Source: Dromaius novaehollandiae (lineage: Eukaryota; Chordata; Aves; Casuariiformes; Dromaiidae). From it: 64,000 nt of DNA. Numbering within the stretch: the stretch's first letter is position 1; each line of letters starts with the position of its first letter. The stretch covers positions 71,805,601 through 71,869,600 of the forward strand of contig NC_088102.1 in the NCBI RefSeq assembly GCF_036370855.1. The letters are read 5' to 3'. The notes beneath the pieces were generated by a model. The model saw nothing but the letters and a program-made list of their open reading frames with translations. It did no database searches and was not told where the DNA came from. Positions 1 through 10,819 of the stretch are shown here, in pieces. A program made the position numbers and the translations under genes.

Positions 1-1549
1 GAGGGTGTGGTAACATATCTCTGTTATGCTGATAAAGGCAAAGATAATAGCAGTGATCCTTAGGGCCAAACAGCTGCAAATTGCAAAAGAAAAGGGTTAC
101 GTCATGACGGTGTTCATCAGGTTATTTTGCAGAATTTATTTTTGTAATTTCTTTCTAGAGACTGATTCCTGCCCCCTAACCAGAACTGTCAGCCCCTTTC
201 GGGACAGAGGGAAAGTGCCTTCCCTTCCCAAGTGGACGCAAGGCATTGCAGACCTCCCCGGGAGCTGTACTTATTCCATAGACCAACAGGAGCGAGTGAT
301 GGAGCGGCAGCAGGCAGGGCTCCCTGGCTGTGCAACCAGATGGGAGCCAGCAGCCACTCAGCATCACCTGATCTCAACGAAATCAAGGGTCTTTCATTTC
401 CAGGCAACACCCATCTGCCCACAAAGAAATCTTTCAGCTTCATCAGCAAACGTGAAAAGTGTTACAAGGTCCAAAGGACAAGAAAAAACCTTTCCTGCCC
501 TTTTGGTAACTCTGGCAGTATATACCAGCTTTCTCAAAGAGTAGGTTATGCTCTCTGCAACGGGTCAGTACAAAAATGTCTGTACGGAGATCAACACTAT
601 AGCTGAGAGGCAGTAACTTCCTCGGGGTTCATCAGCTTTGCTTGCTGTTGTCAGTGGCGTTCTTTATTTCTAAGTTTTCCAGCTTCATTTTGTACTGTGA
701 ATTCATCTCTTCAAAGTTTAATGATCAATGAAACATGGTTTTGTTCTCCTGCTGACCTAGCTATAACAATGGACTTTGAGTATTCCCTCCACATTTGACT
801 GCTCCCTTGGTTTATCATTAATATGTTGGTGAGAGTTTGGAAAATCAGTGTATTTTTACTTCTTAATCATGTCTCATAGGGAGCCTCAGCCCACTGCACT
901 GGTGTGAAACTTCACCACCCATAACTCCTCCTGTGCTGTGCAGTAAATAGTGCCTCCGTTAAAGCTAGCTCAACCTGGGGGAAAGATTCATGCAGAGATC
1001 AGATTGGGCTGGCTCCGGCAGCGATGTCCCGGAAGCCAGAGGCCAATGTACAGTTACTGCTTCACAGGAGGTGAGTATTTTAAAAAGGACTCTAATTTCT
1101 CCCTGGATATTAAGTCATTCAGTAACGTGCCCTCCAACACATTGCATGCACACTCCTTGGCACCAAATACTACACCAACCCTCCAAATACTACAGTAATC
1201 CTCCTTTGCCATGATAAGACATTCTATCTTAGTTTTGGCCCACAAAACGCAACTCTAAGTAACCCCAGACTTAGATTTGGTTTATTAAAAAGAAAAGACG
1301 CTACAATGCATGGCACTATTTAAAGCCTGGAGAGGCTGTTTGAGGCATGTGGTGACCACATCTTAAGGATGTCCTTTGAGTGCTCGGTCTGTCATAATCA
1401 CCCTAGGACCTCCTGTAAACATGGAGCTGGCCTCATGCCAGGCCCACAGACTGCCGTGGGTGACCTGTCTTTGCCAGCTTGCCCACAAAACTGTAAAAGA
1501 CTTCCCAGTCACTCCCGTGAAAGAGAGAGCAAAGAGATGCCCAGCCTAC
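1..1549. other. Unassigned sequence downstream of CDHR5 exon 12
   Basis: The Ser/Thr/Pro-rich mucin exons and the transmembrane exon of CDHR5 should lie in this direction on the minus strand. I see no convincing exon, no hydrophobic membrane segment and no Pro-Thr repeats here. It is probably intron, and the rest of the gene is outside the window. Confidence 0.5.
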
Positions 1550-1592
1550 CTGTGGCAGAGACGACTTCCACCACAATCACAGTGCGTGCCTC
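1550..1592 (-). CDS. CDHR5: CDHR5 coding exon 12 (end of repeat 4)
   Basis: A 43-base exon between CTGCAG and GTAGGC. It encodes EARTVIVVEVVSATG, in phase with exon 11 and leaving phase 1. Human has TTVIEIQVSE at this point, just before the mucin region. It is short, so this is the least certain of the twelve. Confidence 0.75.
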
Positions 1593-4500
1593 CTGCAGGC
1601 TTACTGTGTCTTTTCCAAGAGCCTGTGTGAACATGGGAATGAGACAGCTTAGGGACTTCCTAGATCTCCAACTCTTTCCCAAGGGACACGATGGGCCCTT
1701 TGGGGACACAGTGTCTCGTCTGTGTCCTTGCCTATATCTGGCCACCAAGGAAGGAGAACAGCTCTCTGGAGGCCCTATCCTGGGCCAGAACTGGGTGCAT
1801 CCGTCGTGACCTCTGCGTACCGCTTTGCGGCAGCTTTGCAAGGCTGCGTTCACATAGCGAGGTAGTGTAAATTAATGTCAAGCTGGTTCAGGTATCTGCC
1901 CAGGGCATGGCATGCAGGTACCAACAGCAGGACAGCACAGTTACTAGAGCTTGCTGTTGGGCACCTCTTACAAGGGAGCTCTGAGTTGCTGGATAGAGCT
2001 GTTCCTAGGAACACAAAACCAAGGACAAGCACCCACTGTTTAACTTGGCACAGGTCCATTTGAGACAGCCACTCTTGAATTTCCATCATCTCAAACAGAG
2101 CAGACCCCTCTCCCTGCCTCCCCCCCTCCCAAAATCCTGAACTGTCCCTGCTCTGTCCTATGAAGTTTGCAATGTCTCTTAGACAGTATGAGTGGGGGAA
2201 AAAAATTCCAATAGACTTCCCTTTTTAGGTGGAGATTTGGGCATGTAAACTAGATGTTATATTTTCTTGATTTTTTTTCTGATTAAATGTGGAGAGGCTC
2301 CCAAAATCTCCCCAAATGACCTTTGGCTTGTCTCCCATGATCTTTTCTACAAGAAGAGAGGACAATTTTACAGCTAGCACCAAACAATAGCCTGTGTCAT
2401 ACAGGATAATTTTACTATCACTTCATCTCCCTCCAACCCTATATGTTTATGATGCAAATGGTTGGGGCAAGCAATGTCTCTTCATTACGTCCCTTAGCTA
2501 ATGCAATTCCACCCATGGTGTGTCTCTATTAGAAGCTCCAACTTCCTTCCACTGCCCTGGTAAGGTTATGAAGAAAGTTCTCTTACCTCCATGGTTACAA
2601 TCCCTGGTGACTGTAGCATCACATTTGTCAGGATGAGTCCATCTTTGCTTGCAGTGAAATCAGTGCTGTTTGTTATGAGATACTCAATGTTTGGGTTGAC
2701 TTTCTGAAAATCCAGATGAGTGAACAAGTAAACCACACTGACTGTGCTTTGCATGCATCTTTGTAACAGCCCATCGGCTGGGCTTGTATAAATATGTCTG
2801 AAGTATATGCAGGTGCATAATGCAACAAATAAATTTGGACGGGGAGGCAGGAAAGGTTGAACTCAGATGTGTTCACCCTGTTGCTCGATGTTCAAGAACG
2901 TATCCTAAAAGAGTTGCCTTCTAAGAAACCTCAAGTCTTATCCAGTTTGCCTTGGGTCTTTAATGTTTGCCCTAGCAAAATACATCTATGCAAGGGACCA
3001 GGCAAATTTCATCAGGTCTGCCTTTAATACAGTGCCAAAGTGAGATGTACATGGAGAATAATCCTTGTGCTGAGGGCTGCACATTATTTTTACTTTGTCT
3101 TTATATTGCTATTCCCCTCCTAGGTCCCTAATCCTGTTGCAGAAGCCCTGCCATCAATAAAACTGGCAGCCTCTTTCCTTTATGGAGTATAAGAAAGAAA
3201 AAAGGAAAAAAAAAGCCACATGGCTAATCAGTAAATCTCTTCCCCTTTCCTCCTCCCAGTATTTTGTACAAGAATGTTGCTCTCAGAATAAGTCATTAAA
3301 GGAAGGCCAACAATTTTCAGCCCAGACTGCAGGTCCTTGCTAGTCTGTTGTTTCTGGACTTGCTCCTCTTCCTGTGTCAGTCCACAAATAACTCTCCTGT
3401 ATCCCTGAACTTTTCTCATGACCACCTCACCTGGCCCTAACTCAGGTCTGGACTCATTCACAGCATTTGCTAAACCTGGGTTTACTCAGCATGCTGTTTT
3501 GCAGTGGATCTGCTCACCTACGTAGACCTACGGCGGGGGGGAAAGACTCCTGGAAGAGAGGAGTCCAGCGCTGTCTCCAGATTACATATAAGAGGGGACA
3601 CGAGAGGAAAACATGTCTCTCCCCCCTCCACCCCCCCCATTCCTCATGTTTGCCAATCCTGCTTTAACCTTGAAGTAGTGAGGAAAGATTCAGGACATTT
3701 TCATTTCCTTACATCAGTGAAATCATCATCAGCTGCTGTTATCATCAGGGGTTTGGAAGGAGTATCAGCTTCTAGGACAAAGCTTCCTGGGGCCAGACCA
3801 ACAGATACTGTCCCTCTGTAGATCTCGCTGTTGAAGTATGGTGCATAGTCACTTTTATTGATGACCTTAATCTCTACACTGACTACGGAGTATTTCTGTA
3901 TGTTGTTGACTTGGGAGGCCTGGAGAGAAAAAGAGACGGTGAGAGAGAGATGCTACTCTTTTTCCTGTTAGTGGTGAGACGTAAAAGGATAGGCTTGATC
4001 CAAAGCCCTTTGCAACCTATGTGGTTCTTCCCTTCAATTTCAGTGAGCTTTGGATCAGCCTATCACAGGAGGCTGGTGGTTTGAAGTTCTAGTGATTTAG
4101 CCTTGTTTCTGCTCCTGGCCCTCCACATGATCTTGGTCTAGCCCCAAAATCTAGATGTGATCCTCCATAAGGGTCACCTCTGGACAAATTGCCATGCTCA
4201 AGTGTAAAGCAGCAGGATTCCAGCACCAGCAGACAGAGTCTGATCATCTTCATTGGGGATTTTGGTCAGCCCAGTTACAGCTTGAGAGTCCAGATGCTGC
4301 TGGGCATATATGTGCAAGGAGTGCTTTTCAACACCTTGTTTCCTCTTGAGCTGAAAGAGGAGCTCCAATCCTGCCTGCAGAAAGCCTTTCAGTTATGCTC
4401 CCTAATACTTTCAACCCAGCAGGATGTCCCTCATGGGTTAACCTGATTTAATGGTGCAGCCCACACATAAGTGAAAATGCCTTTTGACAGCTGCAGGAGC

Positions 4501-7500
4501 TTTGCATGTAAATTGGTATAAGACACCAGTCAAATACTGGATCCTTCCAAAAGAAAGGGTGCAACCACGTTAGTCTGAATTATTAATGTAATTGACTATT
4601 GTCACATCAAGACTGATGCTTCCTAGAAAGCCAGCTCTGCTGACTTGTCATATGCAATGTCATCAGACTTACCATGACTTGCAACAGGAATGGGTCTGAG
4701 GAAGTTGCTGCTTTGTTCATAGTTAGATTCCCTGTATCTGCATCCACTGAGAACACTTCATCCGTATCCCCTAAAGAAAACAGAAAGATTATTTAATCAT
4801 TGAATGCCTTGATAAAGTGACCTGGAGCTCCTGTGACTCACTCGTTTCACATGTTGGAGATGATGACATCACTACAGCATGATGCTGTTGTCCTTGCTAG
4901 CTGGCTGCTCCAAATGCTGGAGGTGCAGGCCATCATTTCAGGGGGACTCAGTAGACGGAAAGCAGTGAGAAGACATGCAAATCTGACTATACGAGGAAGG
5001 AGAGCAAAGCTTTGCATTTTTAGTGCATAGGCCCAGATACAGTCAGCTTAAATTCTACCGCAGGCCTAGAGCCATCCAGTAATAAGCACTAGGTCCAGGT
5101 CCGTAGCTGGGGCTATAAACACCTGGGTCACCAGTGGACCCCAGAACCCCACAGTGCTAGATTTCTCCTAGTTCTTCATCCATCACAGAAATGCCAGACC
5201 CCACCTCAAAGACTGGACAGCAAAGATTTCACAGAATGTTAAGCCTTGGCTCCATGCCCTCATCCTCAGCCTCTGGGCTGAGCAGGACTCTGGAGCAATT
5301 TGAGGCCTGGAGGTCTCCAGTTCCCTAAGATTAATGCCATCCTGAACCCTAACCCTGCACTACAGGAGATGCAAGGGAAGGCTTATTCCTAGTTTAAAGA
5401 CAGGGAACCAAGCTACACAGTAAGTCAGGTGGGGATTCATCTAACATACTCTAGACATCTAAAGGTCAGACAGCTCTACCTAAACTAGCTACCTAAACTC
5501 TCTTTAGCCAGTAAAGAGAAGAGGGCATTTTAGCACATGATTTATCTGGCTTATTGTTGACACTGGCCTCAAAACGAGCTGAATTTAGCCCTGAAAATGC
5601 TTATTTCTCTCACCTGTCTACAAAAGGAGCCTAGACACAAAAACCTTCTTGTGTTGATATAGGGGTAGAAATCAGCCTTCTACATCGCCAACACACATTT
5701 GAATCACAAAACCGTTTTTCCTATGTTGAATATACATTGGAATATGAGCACAATATTTGGTTGTGGTTGGTCTTCCTCACTCTGAGATGCTACAGGCTGC
5801 ATTTAGACAAAGACCCTCAGTCGGGGGTTCCCTATTAACCGTGGGGGATGGGAACACACTACATCCAAAATAGTGGAGGATTTTAAGGCTCTTTAATGTC
5901 TTTATTGCTATGAGGATCTTCACAGGTGTGGTGCTGTATGGAAGAAGTAAAGGAAGATGAACAATTGATCACTCTACCTGACTGCTATGATCTGCTTTGC
6001 CTTGATAGTTAATCAAAAAGACCACTGTTGTTAAAAAAAAAAAAAAGAGAGAGAGAATAAAATCTTTGAATGAAATAAACGGCCCAGTCAATGACTGGGC
6101 AATCAGTTGATTATATTCAGGTCATCTTTTTGAAATCAAGGCTAAAACAGGATAGATCAGACAGTGGCACTGCGCAGGGGAATAAGAGCATAATTCATGG
6201 CAATGAATGAAAATTATGCCGATGATGAGAATTTTTGGTTCAGCTCAAGAACTGAATGAAAGTAGCAGTGTGGCAAAAGCAAGTTTAAAGCTTAAAGATA
6301 AAGTATGTCTCACTCAAGAAAGAATAAGGTCCCTTTGCAACAGAGTTCATGGTCCTCAGCCTCTGGGAATATAATTCTCTTTTCTTTCTTTCTGTGAAGT
6401 CTGTCTCTTCTAATTAATTCATAATTTTCTGTGGACCTAATTACAGATCTGTGACAGAAACAGAGGGGCAAATCCCCTACCCCTTGACTCTACTGCTGCT
6501 GAGAATATCTCCTTTTAAGAGGTAATGTAGGGAATGTCTAAGCAATGCAGTCTGGGGAAGGCAACCACTTCTACTCACCACCAACAATGCTGTACACTAT
6601 TTTTTCATTTAAAGTGTAGTCAGGATCGATAGCGTAGATGGGCCCAGGCTCCAGGGTGAGTGGTGTAGTCTGCAATTGCAAGGAAAACTGTTAGATACAA
6701 CCCCAGAACACCAAACGCTAGCATTTTTCCGGCACTGTCCTCCGTGACATGCTGCAGGATCAAGGACAAATAGCGCTGCTCTGGGGAGGAACCCCCACTT
6801 GCCAGGACGATGAAGGTTCACCGTCATTCTGAGTCATCTGCTTTTATGACTGGAGACGAGCGCTAGCTCGCAGAAATTAGTAGGCACTGCCCACCAGGAA
6901 GAGGAGAGGGTCAGAGATACTGTTTGATCGCTCCTGCTTACCGACTTCTCGGAGATGTTGACCCTACCAGTGTAGGGGCTGCTGATGCAAATGTTATTGT
7001 CCGTGTTAATGAAGGTACAGGGCAGGAACCAGGGTGGTTTGGTGTCAGCTTGTTCAATAGATATGCTTATTGTTGCAGTAGCAGTGTAGGTGGTATCGGT
7101 GCTGTCCACTGGCCTGTCCTGTATCCAAAAGCAAAAAAGTACTCATTAGACAGAAGTTTGACTGCCAAAAGTGGATCCCATCTGCAAAGAAGCCAGTGGC
7201 CCAGGTCTATAAGTTGATTCTCTCTAAGGCTTAGCTGTTTTTGTGAAATTAGCTAAAGCAGCGAGTTATCTCACTCTCTGCTGACAGAAGTAGATCAAGT
7301 ACAAGGCTGGGTGCAGTCACTGCGTGATTCAGCAGGGAGGAAGGACTTCATTGCCTCCAGCATTCACCCTCTCTCCCACCATCCGAGTGATCTGCCCCTT
7401 GGACTTACCCTCAGGCTAAGAGTGGCTGTGGCAAACAAGACCTTTTGTTCCTCCTGAAGAACTTACCCTTGCATACAAGAGCAAAGTTGTGAATTTGATT

Positions 7501-10500
7501 TTATCATAGTCCAGTGCTTTTTGCAAATAAATTTCTGGGTTATTAACTCCTTTTATGGCAAAATAACCATCTGTGTCCTGGGAAAAAAAATGGAAAAACC
7601 CTACTAGCAGACTTGATGACAGACACATGCTCTGAAATACTGTTCATTGCTGAATTTGTCATCCCAATCAGACCTTCAAGCCCAGAGAGTTATTGGGGGG
7701 GGGGGGGGGGATAGGAATGTGAGAGCTATTTAATCTTTTGGAATCATACACTGGAGTTGCCTGGCTTGTCAGAAAGGCTCATTCATGTCCCCATGAATAT
7801 TGTTCTCCAAGATCCCCTGCTCGACCTGCCTACCTGCTCAGCAGGTACTGGAGGAAATCTTCTACCTCATTTCTTTCCTACACTCTACGGGTTGCCAACA
7901 ATTCTTGATTTTGGGTCCGTGACAGCCAACTGATCTCACATCCATGAGCAAAAAATGATGAAGACTCCTCAGCCTATGAAAACTGGCAAGATCACTTGCT
8001 TTAGCCTAGCACAGTTGAACTTTGGAAAGAACTGTAAGGCCAAACTGGGAACAGGATTTGTTGCATTTTGGTCTATAACCTTCTGCACTTGCTTTGGTTC
8101 TCCATCACCCTTATGTCTTGACTAGTGTCCCTCCAGATTTTCACCAGTGCAAGCACAAAATCTGTTTCCAGGGCTAAAATTGAAAACCTGGTAGTTGCTG
8201 TTCACATCCTTTAAAATCCCTGAGGTTACACTAAACTGAGACCTGGAGAAAGTGGAGTCTGCCCTGAGCTTTGTGAAAGACTTTTTGTGTGATCTTGGGC
8301 AAATTGTGTTATCTTTACTCTGCCCAGACACTGCTGGCAAACAGGAGAATAATCCCTTCTTCCCCTACCCAGCTCAGTGCCACCCTGAACTCCGCAGAGT
8401 GGAAAGGTCTCTCCTGATATGCTCACAGACCAACAGGACTTCCTGGGAGCACAGGACTTAAAATATCCCTGTACAGTGTAATAAAAGTGTGAGCAGTGGA
8501 AGAATTCAATACTTGCAGTGCTGATTGCTCTCTTCTGCTAGCCAGACCATCGCTTGATTTTTGCTTTACCTTTCTGGAGAAGTCGTATTTCTTCCAGAAG
8601 CTGTCAGTGAACTAAATGCAACTCAGTGACCTCAGCCTCATTTTGGAGCTTGTCTGAATTAAACACAAAGACTTCTCTAGAGCTACCTCTTCTCTCCCAA
8701 AGAGCAAAGGTACTCACGGGCACTCTTGTTGTAAGTTCATAATAAATGGTGTCCAGGTCAGCGTCAGTAGCACTTAGATCTTCACGGGATATAATTGTAG
8801 CATTCACTTTTGTGTCCTGAAACAAAGTTGTCGCGGTTGCTCTCTCTGCGAAATGGGCTTTCCCCCGGCAACTCCTCCCTAGCCCCACAGCAGTGGGTAA
8901 CCCAGTGCCCTCTTCACTTCCATAAAATGCTTACCTCAGGAACTATTTGGGTGAAATTCGTTTGCTTAAAAACCGGGCTGTTATCGTTCACGTTGACAAT
9001 GGTCACAATAATTTGCAGAGAATTGCTCTGAGGAGAGGGTAAAGGCAGAAAATCACTGACACGAACTAGGACCATTAGGGGCTGGTCCCGACGTGCAGAT
9101 GTGAACAGAGAGGATGGTGTGAGGAGCACAGCTGGATGGGGGCTGGATGGGGGCTGGGTTCACAGCCAGCCCACCACGGCGGGGCATTTGGGGGGTTTGC
9201 TCCCACCTCCTCCCCATTTGCAGCCCCTCGGCTGCTCTCGCTTTAACCATGAGAGGGGTTTATACGCCGGCAAAGAGGGGACGGCTCCTCACACCATGCA
9301 GTGGATGAGGAAGAGCGGGGGGAGGTACGTTCTCTTCTGCAGTACCTTTTAATAGGGCTGAGTGTTTAGAAGAGCACTCACCTGCCCAGCAGTGTCAGTG
9401 CAAAGCAGGTAGACTAACAGCAAGGTGTCCTCCTGTGTGCAGAGACAAAAACCAAGCGATTTTAGAAATAAGCCAAAATGTACAGGCACTTTCTGTGGTA
9501 AATGAGGCAAATCAACGCATTGCTAAATCAGAACTGCTGCCAGGGCTCTTGCTTGTTTTCAGGCCTCTCTCTCTCTTTCTTTCTTTGCTTTACAGCCATG
9601 TAGCAGTGTTGGGATCTCGTTTCCGCTGGAGCCAACGCGGAGTGATGCCCCGGCTTCGCTCCCTGTGATTCCCATGACATGGCAGCAGAGCTCATGGGCC
9701 ATTTCCTCCCAGTTTAGGCAAGTTCAAATGGAGATTTCTTTTGAAACGGAATAAAACAGAAATGTGCCATGCAGCAAGTACAGTGTTGCCTGCGGGGCCT
9801 AACTATGTCTGCCATTCTTTGCTCAAATGTAGGTTTTTGCATTAGGAGAAAGGCAGATTAAGGAGACTCTTCACTGTGTACAGAGCCCTCCAGGAAGGTA
9901 AAATAATGTAGCAGCAACCTAGCTAAACTCACTAACCTTTTATACTGCTGTTACAGTCCACCCAAGATCACCTCACTGCTCAGGGCTGTGTTTTGTACAG
10001 GCAAAGAGGGACCATTTTACCTAGTCCTGGAGAGCTCTGTACACTGCAGTTGTCGCAATTTTGTTTTAAAGCCTTCCCCTTGCTCTAATTCCTACAGAGT
10101 CGTGGAAAGAAGGGGACAGCATGTGTACCATGCATCCCCCTCCTCCAGATCTTCTCTTGCGTGGAAGGGCAGATCTCCCCAGCAGTAAACTTAAACCCAA
10201 CTGCAATAGGCTTATTTTTCAGAATTATTTCCTATATCCTTTACAAATGGGCCACGAATCCCTGGAAGTCCAAGAGCCCAGGTTGAAACCTGCTGCACCC
10301 CAGCATTCTCCATCCCACCCTTACAGCTTGCCAGCTAAAAGCTTACCTCATAGTCCACACTTTTGGTCAGCTGCAGCTGGGACCCCTGTATGGTGAAATA
10401 GCTGGCATCAGGGGAGGAAGGATCAATGCTTATGGTGAAGCCTTGTTCCAAAGTGATGGTGGCCACTACATAGGCAGGAGGGTTATTTTCATTGACACTT

Positions 10501-10819
10501 GGATTCTGGTTATCCACAGAACATCCTGGAAAAACATGCAAGTGAGATACAAAATCGCCCAGGGATGTATGCCATGACAGAGCTGGGTCACACCTGAGAC
10601 CCCTTGAGTTGGAGAGAAGGTCCTTGAATGAAGCAGTCTTGGAGGAAGGGTGTGAAAAAGCCATCCACCAGCTTTAAAAGTGCAATCTGCTGCTGTGAAG
10701 GTTATTCCTCTGTGGCCGTGGGCTTCCTGCAACAACTTACCGTCTTGCTGGGCCAAAACGTGCGTTACGGAAGGCAGCAAAAAGAACACAGAAGTGAGGA
10801 ACAAGTGAGAAAGGGCCAT
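1550..10819 (-). CDS. CDHR5: CDHR5, cadherin-related family member 5 (mucin-like protocadherin), 5' part: 12 coding exons
   Basis: CDHR5 is a single-pass adhesion protein of intestinal and renal microvilli. It pairs with CDHR2 to form the intermicrovillar adhesion complex that organises the brush border. Twelve exons joined by consensus GT-AG sites give an uninterrupted frame of about 448 residues: 10741-10819, 10347-10525, 9382-9432, 8935-9027, 8718-8816, 7467-7577, 6942-7118, 6579-6669, 4673-4770, 3713-3919, 2587-2703 and 1550-1592. They encode a signal peptide and four cadherin repeats. Hallmarks shared with recalled human CDHR5 are CSV near the mature N-terminus, VNDNSPVF closing repeat 1, DTKVN opening repeat 2, PPWFLPCTF at the repeat 2/3 border, PGPIYA in repeat 3 and IYRGTV opening repeat 4. 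Exon phases match throughout. The mucin stalk, membrane segment and cytoplasmic tail should follow toward lower coordinates but were not found, so the gene probably leaves the window. Confidence 0.93.
2587..2703 (-). CDS. CDHR5: CDHR5 coding exon 11 (cadherin repeat 4)
   Basis: A 117-base phase 0-0 exon between TTTTCAG and GTAAGA. It encodes KVNPNIEYLITNST...KDGLILTNV, parallel to human LNSAITYRITNHS...EGEVVLTTT. NST is a potential N-glycosylation site. Confidence 0.9.
3713..3919 (-). CDS. CDHR5: CDHR5 coding exon 10 (repeat 3 end, repeat 4 start)
   Basis: A 207-base phase 0-0 exon between CTCCAG and GTAAGG. It ends repeat 3 with VVSVEIKVINKSDYAPYF, opens repeat 4 with IYRGTVSVG (human LYRGTVARG) and closes with the calcium motif AADDDFTD. 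Confidence 0.92.
4673..4770 (-). CDS. CDHR5: CDHR5 coding exon 9 (cadherin repeat 3)
   Basis: A 98-base exon between TTTAG and GTAAGT that restores phase 0. It encodes DTDEVFSVDADTGNLT and ends FLLQVM, the calcium-site and beta-strand pattern of a cadherin repeat. Human has FIIHPDSGNLT here. Confidence 0.92.
6579..6669 (-). CDS. CDHR5: CDHR5 coding exon 8 (cadherin repeat 3)
   Basis: A 91-base exon between TTGCAG and GTGAGT. It encodes TTPLTLEPGPIYAIDPD...KIVYSIVG and leaves phase 1. Human has LRPGPIYAEDGD...PIIYSI at this place. Confidence 0.92.
6942..7118 (-). CDS. CDHR5: CDHR5 coding exon 7 (repeat 2/3 border)
   Basis: A 177-base phase 0-0 exon between ATACAG and GTAAGC. It contains TYTATATISISIE followed by PPWFLPCTF, which matches human PPWFLPCTF exactly as recalled. 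This is the single most diagnostic exon for CDHR5. Confidence 0.95.
7467..7577 (-). CDS. CDHR5: CDHR5 coding exon 6 (cadherin repeat 2)
   Basis: A 111-base phase 0-0 exon between CCCAG and GTAAGT. It encodes DTDGYFAIKG... and ends with LQKALDYDK...LLLYAR, corresponding to human LDRPLDFYERPNMTFWLLVR. Confidence 0.9.
7695..7710 (+). repeat. Poly-G run (16 G) in a CDHR5 intron
   Basis: An uninterrupted run of 16 guanines lies in the intron between CDHR5 exons 6 and 5. It can form a G-quadruplex and is a common site of length error. Confidence 0.9.
8718..8816 (-). CDS. CDHR5: CDHR5 coding exon 5 (cadherin repeat 2)
   Basis: A 99-base phase 0-0 exon between TTTCAG and GTGAGT. It opens DTKVNATII, as in human DTKVNSTVI, and carries the ATDADLD calcium motif. 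NAT is a potential N-glycosylation site. Confidence 0.92.
8935..9027 (-). CDS. CDHR5: CDHR5 coding exon 4 (end of repeat 1, start of repeat 2)
   Basis: A 93-base phase 0-0 exon between CTCCTCAG and GTAAGC. It encodes the calcium-binding linker VNVNDNSPVF, the DxNDNxPxF-type signature of cadherins, then the first strand of repeat 2. Confidence 0.92.
9382..9432 (-). CDS. CDHR5: CDHR5 coding exon 3 (cadherin repeat 1)
   Basis: This 51-base phase 0-0 exon lies between CACACAG and GTGAGT. It encodes EDTLLVYLLCTDTAGQ, a cadherin beta-strand that matches human EAQLLCQSGG in place. It is too short to be found except by splicing logic. Confidence 0.85.
10347..10525 (-). CDS. CDHR5: CDHR5 coding exon 2 (cadherin repeat 1, first part)
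   Basis: The acceptor TTCCAG and donor GTAAGC flank 179 bases. With one base from exon 1 they give 60 codons starting GCSVDN and ending SVDYE. The text resembles the start of mature human CDHR5 (YCSVNKD... and ...PDYEE). Confidence 0.9.
10741..10819 (-). CDS. CDHR5: CDHR5 coding exon 1 (start codon and signal peptide)
   Basis: ATG on the minus strand at 10817-10819 opens a classic signal peptide: MALSH, a hydrophobic core of Leu, Phe and Val, then VLAQQD. The donor GTAAGT follows at 10740 downward, leaving phase 1. No other in-frame start with a signal peptide is visible nearby. Confidence 0.9.

Noticed and set aside
1000-1080. Possible further CDHR5 exon near 1.0 kb
   Set aside because: The minus-strand reading has no good acceptor and no mucin or membrane character, and on the plus strand it merely shows a GTGAGT by chance.
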